A stretch of 64,000 nucleotides of DNA, taken from Thereva unica (lineage: Eukaryota; Arthropoda; Insecta; Diptera; Therevidae). The notes below the pieces were generated by a model, which saw nothing but the letters and a program-made list of their open reading frames with translations, had not been told where the DNA came from and ran no database searches. The stretch lies in the NCBI GenBank assembly GCA_949987705.1, contig OX465282.1, positions 6,126,501 to 6,190,500 on the forward strand, given 5' to 3'. Shown piece after piece: positions 20,307-30,412 of this stretch (position 1 is its first letter; every line of letters starts with the position of its first letter). Made by a program: the position numbers and the translations under genes.

Positions 20307-21470
20307 ATGAAGAAAATTATTATCTCTAAAATATTTGAAAAACTTATCTATGACAAGATTGCCCCTCTAATTGTTCCGAACCTAAACGATCAGCAATATG
20401 GTTTCAGAAAAGGTCATTCCATCACATTCAATCTTATGATAATGATATCCGAACTGCTGTGCGGTATGGTACAAGGCCACCAGTTTGGCGCTGTCTACAC
20501 TGATTTCAGCAAGGCCTTTGATCGAGCAAACCACCACATACTATTTATGAATTAATTAAGATTTGGGATATCCGGCCCCCTTCTGGATTGGATAACATCC
20601 TATCTTAACGGGAGAACTCAGGTGGTAAGATTTCAGGGGTTCCTTTCAAAAGAAATCAATGTAACCTCAGGTGTACCGCAAGGCAGCCACCTAGGGCCAC
20701 TTTTATTTAACATATTCATTTCCGATATATCTGAAAAATTAAATGGCATTCCGCACCTCTTTTACGCCGATGATTTAAAAATTTATAGTGCTATAAGGTC
20801 TCAAACTGATGTATCCTTTTTACAGTCGAAACTTAATACACTACAAGACTAGTGCACCACTAATAATCTTCTTCTTAACACCAGTAAGTGACACGTATAA
20901 TTACCTTTTCGAGGAAAAGAAACAAACAGCTGCAAAATTATTATCTCAATGACAATGTCAACAAGCTGCTGGGCTTTATCAAGAGAAGAGCTAAAGAATT
21001 CGACAATGTCTGGGTTACTAAAGCCTTGTTTTGCTCATTGGTCCGTCCTATTCTTGAATATGCGTGCCAGATCTGGGATCCTATATTTCAAATTAGTATT
21101 AATCGAATAGAATCTGTCCAAAAGAAGTTCCTTCTTTTCGCGCTTAGGAACCTCTATAATCCTTCAAATTTTCACAACTTTCCTCACTATAAGGACAGGC
21201 TCAAAATCCTTGATCTCTTGCCTCTATGCCTTAGACGGAAATTGCTTGTATCTTGTTTTACCCTGGATGTCCTGAACAATAACCTTAAGGTGCAGTTAAT
21301 GTCGGACACCATCAAATTTAACGATACTCGACAAACAAGACACCCAAACTACTTAAAAAGTACCCGCATCGCACTGAACATGCTAGAAACGAGCCCGTTA
21401 ACAGGCGCTGAAGATCCTCAAAGAACGGGTACATGGGTCTTGAAACGGCCGCCGTAGATCTAACAGTATA
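20307..21470 (+). pseudogene. CR1/Jockey-group LINE RT fragment
   Basis: RT motifs lie in order over three frames: QQYGFRKGHS, YTDFSKAFDRANH (motif A) with a stop soon after, SGVPQGSHLGPLLFN (motif B) and HLFYADDLKIYS (motif C). A C-terminal block follows with SLVRPILEYACQIWDP and NRIESVQKKFLLFALRN. A stop near 20554 and frameshifts near 20852-20888 inactivate it. The C-terminal block is closest to the minus-strand fragment at 54.8-55.7 kb, so both come from one clade. Confidence 0.85.
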
Positions 21471-21699
21471 TTGAGTATACTTTATTGGTTACTGTTTTTT
21501 TTCTCTTCATGTTTCCCAAGCCAGCGAACTAGACTTGCCGGCCTCTTAATGAAGATGGAGGATATCCAAACAGTATCAGAAATTTCGGGAAATATAGCAG
21601 TAGGTAGGCCCAAGAGAAAAATGGAGGCTTAATATTCGAAACTGCTGACATGCTGTAAGTGCATCTAGGTCGTAAGCGTAAAAGCGTCGTTGGGCTGAG
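21471..21699. other. Short unassigned spacer
   Basis: This is the sequence after the LINE fragment, with no recognisable coding content. It could include the LINE's 3' UTR. Confidence 0.3.
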
Positions 21700-22030
21700 T
21701 TTGCGCCTTACGACTCATGTATTGCACTTAATGCAATTGTTGATCGTTATTATCCCGTTCCAAGAGCAATAGCTCCGAATTCGTTCTTACTTGCATCGGT
21801 ATGAATCTTCGTATGCCCCTTTGGTTCAAATAACTGCAACATTGGTGCTTTTGCCAATTTATTTAATGCTTCAAATGAATTTGCTGTTCGATTTCTATTT
21901 TCAATGTGGCGTTCTTTGTTAGCACTTCGCTGAACGGCTTTGCTTCAACTGCCCAGTCTGCTATGTATAAATCTTCCGAAAGAGGGCGTTAGTCCCAGTA
22001 ACCATTGTAAAGTTTTCCTATCATTTGGTA
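21700..22030 (-). pseudogene. Ty3/gypsy polymerase fragment (RT end and RNase H start)
   Basis: The minus strand, in shifting frames, reads an LGLT-type motif, EAKPFSEVLTKNATLKI, SFEALNKLAKAPML and IHTDASKNEFGAIALG. This is the order of the RT connection and the RNase H first Asp (HTDAS..G.GA) in Ty3/gypsy pol proteins. Only about 100 codons survive, with frameshifts. No LTR was found nearby. Confidence 0.65.
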
Positions 22031-22379
22031 TATTAAAAAGGAAACTCAATTACTACTTTTGTCCTCTCCTCTTATGGTCTTTGCTCCCGCTAGACATCGC
22101 TTAAATATTTGCAAACCTTTTTTAGGCTGGGGGCCCCATAAGGATGTCGATGGTGGTTTTAGGGTCACAGTTCCGCCTGTAGCGGCAATATAGGAAGTAT
22201 GTTTTCTCAGAGCTGCTTCCCCGACGTTTCGCCAACAGCGCCACCTTCTTTGGAGGCTATTTGGTTGTTTGTATTGCATGGTTAGGCATTAGGGCTTGCC
22301 CGAGCTAGTAAGGTGTCTGGCTGATCTCCAACAAAAATTGTACCGACCTTCCTCCTATCTCAGTGGATAAAGAGAATCT
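22031..22379. other. Unassigned sequence
   Basis: No transposon ends or homology are visible. A minus-strand frame at 22046-22279 is open, but I do not recognise it. Confidence 0.3.
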
Positions 22380-23062
22380 AACGGCTGACTCAACTCTCAA
22401 CATCCTAGGGGTAACTTTAACGTAGCATCTGCGATGGAATGATCACATATTCCAAATCGCCAAACAAGCCTCCCAATGCCTTGGATTTCTCAAGAGATGC
22501 AAGTTCCTCCTCCAGCCAGCTGCCTTGGCTACAATATACAAATCCTACATTTGGCCGCGCCTCGAATACTAATATATCTGGGCAGGCGCCCCAAAAACCA
22601 CCTTGGATTGTCTCGACAAGGTACAAAATCGCGCCCTCAAACTCATTGGTGATGGCCCCTTTCGCGCCTCCATAGACACCTTAAGCCACCGTAGCAGCCC
22701 TCTCCATACTTTATCGCTATTACCATGGCGACTGTTCCACTGAAATTCAGGACCTCCTACCTGCACGGCAATACTTTTCCCGCGACACAAGACTAGCCCG
22801 CTCGGCTCACTCCCAGACCCTACAGGCCCCCCCCCCCGTTCACGCATAATACGATTTAGAAGTTCGTTTATGAATAGAACAACTCGACTATGGAATAATC
22901 TCCCGCAGTCAGTATTCCCGAACCCTCCAGCCCCCCTCTAACCTTTCCTATTCTCCTCTATTCTTCAAACCAAGCTTACTACTAGACATTTCACCATGAA
23001 CTGAACGACATGACTGACTGGTAGTATAAAGGGTTACTTCTAAGCTTGGATTTTTCATATAA
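22380..23062 (+). pseudogene. LINE 3' end (family with GACATGACTGACTGG tip), copy 1
   Basis: The C-terminal RT domain reads LNILGVTLT, HLRWNDHIF, KQASQCLGFLKRCK and AATIYKSYIWPRLEY, then VQNRALKLIGD. A typical LINE tail follows with LLPARQYFSRDTRLARS-like sequence and TTRLWNNLPQSVFP. Stops are frequent. A run of C near 22825-22836 shifts the frame. The terminal ~90 bp (22975-23040), with AAGCTTACTACTAGACATT and ACTGGTAGTATAAAGGGT, recurs at 3.2, 45.7, 47.6, 50.1-50.3 and 60.9 kb. Confidence 0.75.
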
Positions 23063-24588
23063 AAAAAAGGTTGAGTCATCTTCTCGTTAAAAGAGGCCTC
23101 CTGCCTTCAGCCTAAAATTGCAGTGTACCATCCTGACAACGTCATCTCTGTGAATTTTATACGGTGCACTTTGTGGAGTATTCTCCACTCCTACACCCTT
23201 AGGATCTTCTTTTTTACCCCTTTCCTTTCAACATAATGCCAGTGGGGTGCAGTTGCTGCCGAAAAGTACCCGATTACAGAAAGGCTCCGCGGCAGCTTGT
23301 TCCCGTCTACAGCAAAAAGGCTTGCTTCTTCCAAAGCTTAAGGCGGCCCATCATGGAGGGCGCACCGACCCCTACTGACCTGGGCTGTTCTAAGCCCTGA
23401 GCCAATTCGGCTACCGCCTCCTTGCAAGACTTCCTTGCACTGTAACTAGCTGTTTCGTGGTCAGAAGATTCTCCGAATTGTTAGTCGCAAGCACGCCAAT
23501 TCTGACACTCTCCGCTATTTGACAGAAGGTCGACTTTGGAGTCGTTCTAGACTTCATTATGGGGGCTCCGACTTTTCTGAAGGCTTTTCAAACCGTATGG
23601 CTAAAGCCTTCGCCCTTTTCGCCGGGTTATTATGCCCTAGAGTACATCCAGATGATCTAACCCTCTTCTTATTAAGAAAATAGGTATCCCTTTCTTCCTT
23701 GGAGACCACGCAGACCCTACTAGCCTGTACACAGGAGTAGCCAGCTTCCAGATATCGCATAAAGCGTTTTCGGGCTGCGCCATACTGTCTTCTAAAAGCG
23801 GTCGTTTTTTCGAGTCGCCTCTCCGATTAGGTGCCCTTACTTCCGCAGTAGCCACGGCTTTCATGGCTAAATTGATTAGCCTGAAGGGGAAAATCGCCAC
23901 ACACCAGGCTGATTCTTAAGGATAAAGATCATACAACGAAGCAGGCACAAGGAAGGGATCGTTGCCCAATGCTCAGACCATAGGATCTGAAATGCCACCT
24001 CCTAATGCTTCTAACACGGTGACCTTGGTCATAGGGCCATCTGACGATGCATCTGCGCTTGCACCGAGTTCGGGACCATCTGGCGTTGTTCCAGGTACAA
24101 CCCCCACATCTGTAGCAAGCGCCAGGGAGATTTGAGAATAAATGAGCGGGTTACATAAAGAATGCCTCTAGTTCTCGCCCATATTCGTCAAAAGAAAACG
24201 TTCTCTGCATTATCCTAGTCATACCAGTCACCTTAGCTTTCGAGCTCGAAACGATGGAGGTATTTTATATACATATATCCATTGCCACTAAAAACTGCGT
24301 ATGATCGAAGCTCACTCACCCCCCAAACCCACCCATCTATCTACGTTTGGGATAAGTCTGAAGGTCCACTGACTCTGAACAGACTTGTCTCACTTGCCTT
24401 GCTTTATTACGTTACAGACATGCAATGCGTCATCTGCCGTCGCACTGGATTTGTCTCCCCTCTAACATATTCGTGATCATAGAGACGCATGCCTTCTTTC
24501 GCCAGTATATCTAGGGGTATAATTCCCCCTATCACGCACGCCGCCTTGTTGGATATGGCCCTATACGTACAGTACGCGTGAAAGGCGC
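23063..24588. other. Unassigned degenerate sequence, possibly retroelement
   Basis: A proline/serine/alanine-rich frame near 23930-24130 and a basic minus-strand frame at 23637-23900 might derive from a retrotransposon ORF1 or Gag. I cannot support a specific family. A TATA-rich stretch lies at 24263-24275. Confidence 0.3.
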
Positions 24589-24591
24589 TTA

Positions 24592-24908
24592 AGCTGGAGT
24601 CAGATGCATGCGTTCTTTGGTGCGTGCGCTGATTGATATAATCGGAGTGCTTCCATTCAAATTCAAACTGACGTATAGTTACGTAAACGGAACGCACGCA
24701 ACGCAAAAGTCGATCTACTTCCAAATTTTCTCCTCATTGCCGCATTCACCATAGTCTCAAATACCCCAAAACAACAGACACATGCACTCGTCGCTTAGAT
24801 TTTTTGGTTATCTGTAAAAGAATAGACGGACGGAACCCAAGCACGCAACTGTCAGTCAACGAAAATTCGCCGCACACACTGTACGCACGCACTTATCTGT
24901 TTCCAACT
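24592..24908. mobile_element. Harbinger-like MITE of the AGCTGG family, copy 2
   Basis: The left end is AGCTGGAGTCAGATGCATGC preceded by TTA (24589-24591). The inward-read right end is AGTTGGAAACAGATAAGTGC. The latter matches the left end of the copy at 62161 (AGCTGGAAACAGATACAAGC). The element is 317 bp and rich in GTGCGTGCG words, with no coding frame. The right flank reads CTA, so the duplication is imperfect. Confidence 0.65.
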
Positions 24909-25417
24909 CTAGTCTGAATGCGGCCGTCTATTTTCAGCTGTTAGCCCTCATGTTTCTGGACCCATCAGAATATTGGCAACATCATATCTCATATTATCTA
25001 GAGCAAACAGTCTTAGGTCGGGCCTATCTGGTGTGCTGCCTAAACTGCAGTAACAAGCACCGGAGCAACAAGCAGACCAAGACAACCGCCGCTCTGCCGT
25101 AAGTGTCTAGACCCACTAGTGGGATGGAATTGGGGAGCCCACGGAACACATTCGAGGCCTGTCTTCTTGAACTTCTTCCTAACAGACCAAAGGCAGGACT
25201 GCCGTCAGAAACCCGGAAAGCCCCAGTTGGCCGGTATCACCATGGTAGTGGTACGTCATTCAACGAGACTGCTCGAATAGTCAAACCTAAGTAACAAGCC
25301 ATTAGGTAGACAGGCAAAGGGATGTAGTGCAATAGGCACCAAACCAGCGGGAGAAGGAGTGCTGCAATAGCCATGTTTGTCTCCCAACTAAGTACAAACT
25401 ATGTCTGAAGCTGCTTG
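24909..25417. repeat. Dispersed unclassified repeat, copy 1
   Basis: Segments near 25080-25150 and 25265-25310 match 61125-61160, 61345-61375 and 61450-61485. Shared words include CCGCTCTGCC, GGAATTGGGGAGCCCA, and ACAAGCCA followed by TAGGNAG. The order is the same in both places, so this is a real dispersed repeat, but no ends or proteins identify it. Confidence 0.45.
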
Positions 25418-26014
25418 TCCTTTTATTGTGTATGCTAATGTCACCAGTCACCAAGCCAATCGCCCGTTTTTTTGGTTCTATAAAAATTCTGAAAACTCCA
25501 GTAATGCTCTCTTGGAAGCATATTTGGCAACGCTCAAAATCAACTCCCAATTTTCCCATTGGAAAGTAAAGTGATCGTGGTGCTTACGTACCAAATCCCT
25601 CCCGTTTTCGTGGTTCTATAAAAATTCTGAAAACTCTAGTAATGCTCTCTTGGAAGCACATTTGGCAACGCTCAAAATCAACTCTCAATTTTTCCGCTGG
25701 AAAGCGAAGTGATCGTGGTGCTTACGTACCAAATCCCTCCCGTTTTCGTGGTTCTATAAAAATTCTGAAAACTCTAGTAATGCTCTCTTGGAAGCACATT
25801 TGGCAACGCTCAAAATCAACTCCCAATTTTCCCATTGGAAAGTAAAGTGATCGTGGTGCTTACGTACCAAATCCCTCCCGTTTTCGTGGTTCTATAAAAA
25901 TTCGGAAAACTCCAGTAATGCTCTCTTGGAAGCATATTTGGCAACGTTCAAAATCAACTCCCAATTATTCCACTGGAAAGCGAAGTGATCGTGGTGCTTA
26001 TGTACCAAATACCT
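25418..26014. repeat. Tandem array of four 138-bp units with conserved upstream flank
   Basis: Units begin at about 25463, 25601, 25739 and 25877 (CCCGTTTT...GGTTCTATAAAAATTC), with exact 138-bp spacing and high similarity. The first half of the unit is homologous to the ~145-bp unit at 50775-51785; the second half is not. About 45 bp upstream of the first unit (25370-25435, with CTCCCAACTAA and AAGCTGCTTGT) is also shared with 50720-50775. The array is therefore an internal part of a larger dispersed element. The unit length is a multiple of three, so reading frames persist between units; stop codons in units 1 and 3 argue against a protein. Confidence 0.85.
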
Positions 26015-26342
26015 CACGAAAAGAAAGAAGAATCTAAAGCTGGCGGCACATTCTATATTATTCTTTTTCTTTAACGACTCTACAATCAGGATCCGGTCCT
26101 GGCCTCTCGCAACTGAGCCGATGGCATCTAGTTTGGTATCTCTAAGCTGTGAGCGTCCTAGGGTGGTAGCACATAAGTTGTTTCTATCGACCTCTTCATA
26201 CAACAATTATTGTAACACTTAAATTTTTTTAAAGAAGAGATCGATTGAAACAACTTACGTGTTACCACCTCTGGGCTACACCATCCCTCCAGCGGAGGTT
26301 GGTTATCTCCCTCGCTGTCGTACCGCAGAGAACTACATATGA
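26015..26342. other. Unassigned sequence between array and MITE pair
   Basis: Inverted partial words (AAGTTGTTTCTATCGACCTCTT near 26175 and AGAGATCGATTGAAACAACTTA near 26237) suggest a small foldback of about 80 bp. No gene is seen. Confidence 0.35.
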
Positions 26343-26562
26343 CCCCTGTGCTGAAAGTCGAGTCGTGATTCGTGACAAGTTTTTGGAGTTGAAAAATTGT
26401 GGGAACTGTTGGGAATTGCGACTTTCAGCATAGGGGGGCTAAGCTCGAACTTAGTACTTCCACTCTAGGCCACTATGCTGAAAATCGTAATTCGATTGAA
26501 ACGTCACTTTCTTCAACTCAAAAAACTTGTCACGAATCACGATTCGACTGTCAGCACAGGGG
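26343..26562. mobile_element. Inverted pair of MITEs with CCCCTGTGCTGAAA ends
   Basis: Segment 26343-26436 begins CCCCTGTGCTGAAAGTCG and ends with its inverted counterpart CGACTTTCAGCATAGGGG. Segment 26470-26562 has CCACTATGCTGAAAATCG and CGACTGTCAGCACAGGGG at its ends. The two are in opposite orientation and share CGTGATTCGTGACAAGTTTT, so they form an inverted pair. A longer relative lies at 53702-54380 and a fragment at 45550-45620. No target duplication could be fixed. Confidence 0.7.
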
Positions 26563-28620
26563 CCTATATTCCAGCTAACAAATAACTATATGCGACACTG
26601 TATATTGAAAACCTTCCAAACCCCTTCCCTGGAAGCGATATGGAAGCAAAAGTTTAAAAATTCCTTCCCAGCGCCCCTTATGTGAATGAAAGCCATATAA
26701 CAGTGATATTCAATCCATTCAACAAAATATTTGCGAAATTCACCTTATTTTTCGGGTGACTAAGGATGGTGAAACCCTGTACTCCACACACACTTTACAT
26801 GATATAATCGATTTTCTGTACGATGACAATGTAATGTACTACTTTATGATGATTCATACAACGCTGAGGAATTTAATAATATGGAGTTTTCCCCTGGCTT
26901 CCCATCATTTCGCTCAAGGATTCTCAATGCGAAAATATCACAAAAGCATGACGCATTAATATTTTAAATATGACTTTCGAGAAAATGAGAGAAAAAGGCA
27001 AAGGTTAAGGCTGCGCAACAATATTTCAATGGGTTGGTATTAATTGGACTCAAAATTTCAAGTTGAAAACAATGAAAACCCTTTTTTATTGGTAGTAATC
27101 TTGGATTTATCAAAACAAGGTATGAAAGAGAGAATTAAATTTGACCTTTTTTGTGGATGGTTTAAAATTTTCATTGCGTAATAGTGAAAACGAACTCAGT
27201 ACAACACAATCTCGTCAGTTCACTCTCAATTACCGCTTAATGTTCGTACAGCTTCCCGTGTTGTGCGAAATTGTGTGTTGTTTTACGCGGCGAAATTGTT
27301 TTTCTGTTGGTGTTTTTATCTCCAGTTTCAAGAGTCAATCCACTCTTTAAGCCAAGGTCACCGTGCTTGAATTAACCGCGATATGTTCCAGTGGCATCAA
27401 AGTAATAAAACACATAGTTAACTCCATATCATCGAGAGGTGGATTACGAGAGAGACATGGGGTATTTCGTGTGCTTTTTATTATTGAATAATTTCAGTTA
27501 TGATACAGCAGAAATTTGTTCACCCTATGACCACAGAGCGTTCATGACTAATCCAGATCTGCTTAGTCACTTTATCTCTCCTAGTTTATTCAGTGTTTTT
27601 CCTCTTCGTCTTTAGAGTCTTTCGTTTCTGGACTGGGTTTTAATTGTATATATTCTACATACACGAAGGAGAGAGACAAACGAGACCCTATTAAATTCGT
27701 CCTCTATCCACTATAAGCCGACCCCAGAAGGAAATGACTTGAAAGATTTATTCGAAGGAATATCGTGCGATAAATAATTCAGAAACCCTTTGATTAAGTG
27801 ATGAGGAGAAATAAAGTCGGGGGTGGAAGGAACTCAGATATTATTATGTCATTTTTCTTCTTTTGTCTTTCTGCGCTGATGAAAAATCAATTTCAATAAA
27901 AAGGTCACCAACAATATTGTAAATATCACACGCAAACATAGTGGCTGGCGGCTGTTAGTATAGCTATAAGAGCAACTATTTTAGAACCCAAAGTGGGCGT
28001 GTCAAGGCAATACATAATAATTTATTGATGTAATACATCAAATTATAGGCGGATTGATGTAACATTGGGAAAACATTGGTGACGTGCACTATACTCTGCT
28101 AACAACAAAAATGATGTAATTAATTGAAATTAAATTCGATGCCGTGGAATATTCTAGTTATTTTGTTAAGGGATCCTATGAATTTCGTATTTAAGGAAGG
28201 CAATTTCATTACCCCTAAAGTAAAAACCCACAATAATTCCTACAAAGTTTACTAGGCCAAAAGGTGGAATAATATATCAACTTTGTTTGATCACAAAATC
28301 AATTATTCGACCATCAATTATGGGAGATCGAAACTACTCCTTTTTTTCTGAATTGTAAGAGGCTATTTTTTGACTAGTTGTTGACGGAGCTGATATTGGC
28401 AGCATTCATTGATCTATTAGCGTTGCTTGATTGTCAAGTGGATAGGGGTCCAAAACAGGGCAGGGAGGGGAAAGTACTCAACAAATTACATTGCTCACAA
28501 TTCGCAAAAATTAAGTTTTCTGTGGATCAAAGGTCTGTCGACCAATTGAGGCGGACGGGTGGCCAAATTTCCAAAAATTTTGGTTGAACAAAGGATGAAT
28601 GGATAAAAAGTCCATGATTA
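26563..28620. other. Non-coding block, host-like
   Basis: AT-rich sequence with no recognisable genes, transposon ends or extended repeats. Short frames are scattered and lack homology. Confidence 0.5.
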
Positions 28621-28911
28621 CAGATGCCACTAGCCAAACTTGTATACCCCCGTGGTGACCCCGACTTCTACAGCTACGCCAGCACCTGGTTCAAGCACTC
28701 AGCAGTAACACCAGCAACAGCACAGAACTCGTAAGATTGCCAGAGTGATCCATGTGTCGACAAGACATCGTCCACAGTGATATCAGCCCAGGAATCCATA
28801 GTAAATGCCACGATAGCTGTTTGTCATTCCGCTGGGCAATCGATGGCAAGCGATGTCGGTGCTGCAACTAGAACCAGGCCGACTAGAACTGCGAAACGCC
28901 GCCACTAAGGC
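28621..28911 (+). other. Sequence upstream of the Polycomb-type pseudogene
   Basis: CAG/CAA-rich short stretches (CACCTGGTTCAAGCACTC, ACACCAGCAACAGCACAG) would fit a Gln/Ser/Thr-rich N-terminal region of the same ancestral gene. The frames are broken and I see no identifiable motif. Confidence 0.35.
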
Positions 28912-29405
28912 AAGGAGTTCATCGAAGGCATCTCGTGCTACCTGTGCAGCAGCTACTTAATTAACGCTACCAATGTTGACTACTCTATACATTCGTATTG
29001 TCGGTCCTGCATCGTGAAGCGCATGCGGGAGGATAAGCATGGCCTCCAATGCTGGCCAGGTGGAAATCAAATTAGTTTATCCAATCTCAAAACTGAAGAT
29101 CACAGGGATGCGAGGAGCAGCATATTCTTGCCATTAAGTACCTGCTATGTCCTGCTGCCGTTACAGACCACCACTTGAAGCGGTTCATATCGTCAAAGTT
29201 CGATATTGACCCAGACAATGCCCGAGTGGACATCGAGGACGAAATCCTTCCCGACGATTTTAGTCTAATGGACGTTGGATATTGCTACTCTTGTAAAAGA
29301 GTGGCGCCGATGAGGTTTTCCTATCGTATCTTAATTCATAATCTGGACAATACTTCAAGTCAGGTCGTCGCCAAAGATCTGGTGTCCTCGGAAACTTGTG
29401 GCTGA
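28912..29405 (+). pseudogene. Psc/Su(z)2-type Polycomb protein pseudogene (RING and RAWUL remnants)
   Basis: Frame 1 (28912-29178) encodes a PCGF-type RING: CYLCSSYLINATNVDY, then HSYCRSCIVK, then a degraded second half ending at TGA 29176. A shifted frame (29105-29405) continues with KYLLCP, HLKRFISSKFDIDPDN, DEILPDDFSLMDVGYCYS and APMRFSYRIL. This matches the RAWUL (ubiquitin-like) domain of Psc/Su(z)2 as I know the family. The 70-90 residues normally between the two domains are missing, the frames are offset, and a conserved Trp in RAWUL (Y.W.R) is Cys. It is therefore a dead, internally deleted copy. No poly-A tail is visible, so whether it is processed or duplicated is unclear. A LOA fragment follows immediately. 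Confidence 0.75.
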
Positions 29406-29445
29406 CTACACTAAGACGAATATTCAATTTATAATTAGTTTCGAC
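29380..29445 (+). pseudogene. LOA-type endonuclease scrap
   Basis: A frame reads LVADYTKTNIQFIISFDAKK, comparable to the segment leading to the DANAHH motif of LOA endonucleases. It resembles the scrap at 30130 (RLVKDYTKRNIQLVIDCYAN). It is very short and degraded. Confidence 0.45.
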
Positions 29446-29680
29446 GCGAAGAAAGTGAGCAATAATCTTGGTGATCACCCTTTGGTGGCATTAGCCTTCT
29501 CACAAAACACGTTCTCGTTCGATTCCGCAAGTCAAGCAGCATTGACCATTGTAAGTACTAAGTTGGGGGACCGCGTGGTTAAACAACAATCGCGTTTGGA
29601 ATGGTCGGTTATGAATTCATTCATATCTGTAACAGAAGCGTGTTTTCTTTTGGCAAACTCACCTGGTGGCCATACTTGCT
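29446..29680 (+). mobile_element. 5S rRNA-derived SINE, copy 2
   Basis: Segment 29505-29580 has 5S-like words in order: GTTCTCGTTCGATTCCG, GTCAAGCAGCATTG, GTAAGTACTAAGTTGGGGGA and CCGCGTGG. Beyond the 5S-like part it keeps the same body as the copy at 10365-10540 (GNATATCTGTAACANAAGC near 29620). Both copies are on the + strand. Divergence between them is substantial, so the family is old. Confidence 0.6.
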
Positions 29681-30129
29681 GCCAGCCTCATCGCTCTGTT
29701 CGGTATATCGTCTGTTGGATGAAAACGTCCCATGCTCGCTCCATCGTCGCGATGATGCTTGCGAACCTGCCTGCTCTGTGTTGTCCTGCAGTATTATCTC
29801 TTTAAACAGCTCTTTGTAGACCCACTTTTGGTTCATTCGACTGGGTGCACCATATGCTTTCTTGACCCCGAGTAAATGATTTCCTAGAAAGGATTGAATT
29901 TTCTGTTCAAGGTCCACCTTTTTGTCTTTTCCCATTTTCAACTTCCCTTTAAGATCTTCCTTTTATGTCCGTCTGAGCCGCGTTACCTCTTTCCCAAGGT
30001 TCATTATAAAAGTGTCCGAACTGAACTTCCTCAGGATCTCTGCATAGGATATCCCCCTTTCAGCTTCTTCTTCCGTTTTACCTCATACCCTCGGTCTACC
30101 TTCCTAGAGAACAGCTGGCCCGCCGCGAT
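29681..30129. other. Unassigned sequence
   Basis: A minus-strand frame at 29621-29941 is open for 106 codons but unrecognised and overlaps the SINE. Nothing else is supported. Confidence 0.3.
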
Positions 30130-30275
30130 CAGCCGTCAGGCGACTTGTGAAGGACTATACTAAGAGGAACATTCAACTTGTGATTGATTGCTACGCCAAT
30201 GCGGATCATTTCGCATGTAGAAAGCATCATTACCAATTCTAGGGACTAGTACCTTCTTCAATTCATAACAACGGG
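30130..30275 (+). pseudogene. LOA-type endonuclease fragment
   Basis: A frame reads RLVKDYTKRNIQLVIDCYAN followed by a degraded DANAHH-like motif (ADHFACRKHH), then after a shift YLLxFITT. This is the part of the LOA endonuclease just upstream of that surviving in the 11.3-14.5 kb copy. It is truncated on both sides. Confidence 0.6.
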
Positions 30276-30289
30276 CGTTTACTAGGTAA

Positions 30290-30412
30290 AATATAAGGAA
30301 AGTTATCTAGGTCAAAATGGTAAGGCAAAGAACTATTTCGCGGACTGGATTCAAACCACGGACCTCTGGGATGGTAGTCAGCCGCTTTAACCCTTAGGTT
30401 ACCGAGGCGGCT
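30290..30412 (-). mobile_element. tRNA-derived SINE head, minus strand
   Basis: The reverse complement starts GCCGCCTCGGTAACCTAAGG (box A region) and carries GGTTTGAATCC as box B. It continues into GACCTAGATAACTTTCCT, as in the SINE copies at 36805 and 58361. Only the tRNA-like head remains. Confidence 0.75.
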
